From JBCDBH01 sp039184055 (GTDB taxonomy: Bacteria; Acidobacteriota; Thermoanaerobaculia; Multivoradales; J023), in assembly GCA_039184055.1 (NCBI GenBank), contig JBCDBH010000092.1, positions 1 through 17,217 of the forward strand: 17,217 bases of DNA, given 5' to 3'. The position numbers and the translations under genes were made by a program. Below, one piece after another: positions 15,863-17,217 of the stretch. Position 1 is the first letter of the stretch; each line of letters opens with the position of its first letter. The notes below the pieces were generated by a model, which made no database searches, was not told the origin of the DNA, and saw only the letters and a program-made list of their open reading frames with translations.

Positions 15863-17127
15863 GCAAACGAAAACGAATGAGAGCAGCCGATCGTGTTTCA
15901 TCGGATCGGGCCACCGCGAACGAACCGGCGACATTTGCCACCGATCGGAGTCGTGAAGCTCGACCGGCTCTCGATCACACCAAGCGTCACGACGACGAGC
16001 GGCCGGCACCGAATCGCACCGGTCTTCCGTCGTCCTTGCTGGCTCGGGCCGAAGGCTTTTTCCGTCACGACTTTTCCACGATCAGGGTGCATCGGAACTC
16101 ACGACGCCCCGAGGAAATCGGTGCGATCGCCTTTGCCGAGGGGGAGGATCTACATTTCTCACCAGGCGCCTTCGACCCGCATCGCATCGCCGGTGAACGA
16201 CTGCTCGGGCACGAGCTGGCTCATGTCGTTCAGCAACGAGAGGGGGGCTTGCCGCGTCTGAAGCAGGATCGCCACGGTGTGCTCGACGACACCCGATCCG
16301 AGCTCGAAGCAAATGAACGCGCAGATGCATTTACGAGAAACACGTCGATTTCACCACTACACGGCGAAGCTGCTGATAGGGCGAACATGCCGATCTCCGT
16401 GGCGTCGCCGATCATTCAACCCATGAAGGCAGGGCTGCGACCGATCCGTCACAATGACTTCCGGAAGCCGGATGCGGACTATAACTTTGGCAATACGAAC
16501 ACAAGTACAACGACACCCGACGCGGGTGGATCTTTCGTCCCGAGTAAATTCAATCCTCTGAACCTCGAACGGGCGAGTGGAATCCAGAATCTGGAGCTCA
16601 ATTCTGGTGACGATACTCTCCAGGTATCTGATTACGACGACTCGGGGCTGCTGTCACGAACTGCGGCGACGAACCTTGCACCCGAGGTCGATCACATCGT
16701 ACGCGCGTCGGACGATGGTGCGAACGATCCCTACAACGCTCGGATTCTTTCGAAACGACAGAACAGTGCCAATACCGATGCGGACAACAACCGGCCCACC
16801 GCGGATCAACGAGAGATCGCCGTTTACGCGAGGATCAGATTCCTGCCCGCGGGCGCTCGCCTGGGCTATCGTATCGACGCAAGCGCCGCCTTGGACCAGG
16901 ACGATGCCGACAATATCTACCTCTCTCCCGAAGGGGGAGAATTCGACGGTGCACCCGATGTCACGACGGCCAACGGGCAAACCAGGATCCTCCAGCATCT
17001 CAGGAGAGACATCTCAGCTACTCAATTCACCTTGGTCGAAGATGACGAGGTCGAGCAAATGGAAGAATCCGATGAGAACGACGACGATGGAGACTCCGAA
17101 GTTGATGATGATGTTGTTGTTGATTAG
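15859..17127 (+). CDS. DUF4157-HNH effector (probable eCIS cargo toxin)
   Basis: The protein has 422 residues. Residues 1-54 are charged and low-complexity. Residues ~55-160 are a DUF4157 domain: LPSSLLARAEGFFRHDFSTI, AFAEGEDLHFSPGAF, then the zinc-peptidase-like HELAH at 118-122 with VVQQREGG after it, and ELEANERADAF (148-158), which probably supplies the third metal ligand. DUF4157 is a known marker of cargo and associated proteins of eCIS clusters. After a linker with SPIIQPM (183-189), residues ~191-395 form the effector region. It contains EVDHIV (276-281; D278, H279), then NARIL (N293) and N302, the layout of an HNH/His-Me-finger nuclease with Asn replacing the last His. Residues 393-422 are almost all Asp, Glu, Ser and Val. 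I infer a DNA- or RNA-cleaving payload; catalysis is not proven. GC falls to ~50-52% over the effector half, which suggests module exchange. No immunity gene is visible in the remaining 90 bases. Confidence 0.85.
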   Translation: MSKRKRMRAADRVSSDRATANEPATFATDRSREARPALDHTKRHDDERPAPNRTGLPSSLLARAEGFFRHDFSTIRVHRNSRRPEEIGAIAFAEGEDLHFSPGAFDPHRIAGERLLGHELAHVVQQREGGLPRLKQDRHGVLDDTRSELEANERADAFTRNTSISPLHGEAADRANMPISVASPIIQPMKAGLRPIRHNDFRKPDADYNFGNTNTSTTTPDAGGSFVPSKFNPLNLERASGIQNLELNSGDDTLQVSDYDDSGLLSRTAATNLAPEVDHIVRASDDGANDPYNARILSKRQNSANTDADNNRPTADQREIAVYARIRFLPAGARLGYRIDASAALDQDDADNIYLSPEGGEFDGAPDVTTANGQTRILQHLRRDISATQFTLVEDDEVEQMEESDENDDDGDSEVDDDVVVD

Positions 17128-17217
17128 CCCGCATGTCTCACCAACCGTTGTCGCGAAGCGCGTAAACGTGCGTGAGATCTGGGCAGCGCAGGGATGAGCG
17201 ACCGGAGGCGTACCCGA
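17128..17217 (+). other. Right-edge segment after the toxin gene
   Basis: There is no complete gene in these 90 bases. TCTCAC (17136-17141) and GTGAGA (17172-17177) form a perfect 6-bp inverted repeat with a 30-base loop that contains a smaller GCG-AAG-CGC hairpin. No T-run follows, so it is not a standard intrinsic terminator. An ATG at 17194 opens a frame (MSDRRRTR) that runs off the window; it has no well-spaced ribosome site and I do not call it a gene. Confidence 0.3.

Noticed and set aside
17136..17177. Inverted repeat TCTCAC/GTGAGA as a transcription terminator
   Set aside because: The stem is only 6 bp with a 30-base loop and no T-run; it could be chance.
17194..17217. Start of a downstream gene (MSDRRRTR)
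   Set aside because: Only eight codons are visible, with no well-spaced ribosome site; not enough to call.

Overview
This window is a compact single-strand gene block from a high-GC bacterium. It encodes the distal (baseplate, fibre and cargo) part of a contractile injection system, most likely an extracellular contractile injection system (eCIS, the Afp/PVC/MAC-like group) and not a complete phage. No taxonomic marker such as rRNA, tRNA or a housekeeping gene is present. Codon use is strongly GC-biased, and hand counts give about 63-68% GC in the structural genes. Gene sets of this type occur in Actinobacteria, Myxococcota, Cyanobacteria, Chloroflexi and others, so I do not assign a phylum.

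Layout, all on the + strand: (1) positions 1-2883, a gpJ-like baseplate wedge protein entering from upstream of the window, carrying at least six tandem ~70-residue beta modules; (2) 2880-5561, a second, paralogous gpJ-like baseplate assembly protein; (3) 5558-13615, a 2685-residue P2 gpI-like tail/baseplate protein in which about 1980 residues (18 degenerate ~110-residue repeats) split an otherwise ordinary ~705-residue protein; (4) 13653-15755, a DUF6519 protein with a tail-fibre-like C-terminal half; (5) 15859-17127, a probable cargo toxin with an N-terminal DUF4157 metallopeptidase-like domain, an HNH-type nuclease-like core and a very acidic tail. The first three genes overlap through ATGA stop/start junctions and look translationally coupled. 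The gaps before genes 4 and 5 each hold a mini-ORF (12 and 28 codons) that closes on the next start through the same ATGA arrangement. No stretch over 300 bases lacks a gene.

Likely joint role (inference from the families): the two gpJ-like proteins and the gpI-like protein would build the baseplate wedge, by analogy with the T4 (gp6)2-gp7 heterotrimer and P2 gpJ/gpI. The DUF6519 protein would sit at the periphery as a fibre or receptor-binding element. The DUF4157-HNH protein would be the payload. Sheath, tube, spike, gp25, AAA+ and terminator genes are not in the window and are expected upstream or downstream.

The most unusual feature is that two adjacent wedge proteins have each been enlarged by an internal tandem-repeat array, and the two repeat families look unrelated. 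The gpI-like array interrupts what looks like a beta-helix and could form six long filaments, or a skirt, around the baseplate. The toxin region has clearly lower GC (50-52% in sampled lines) than the rest, as expected for a swapped-in effector domain.
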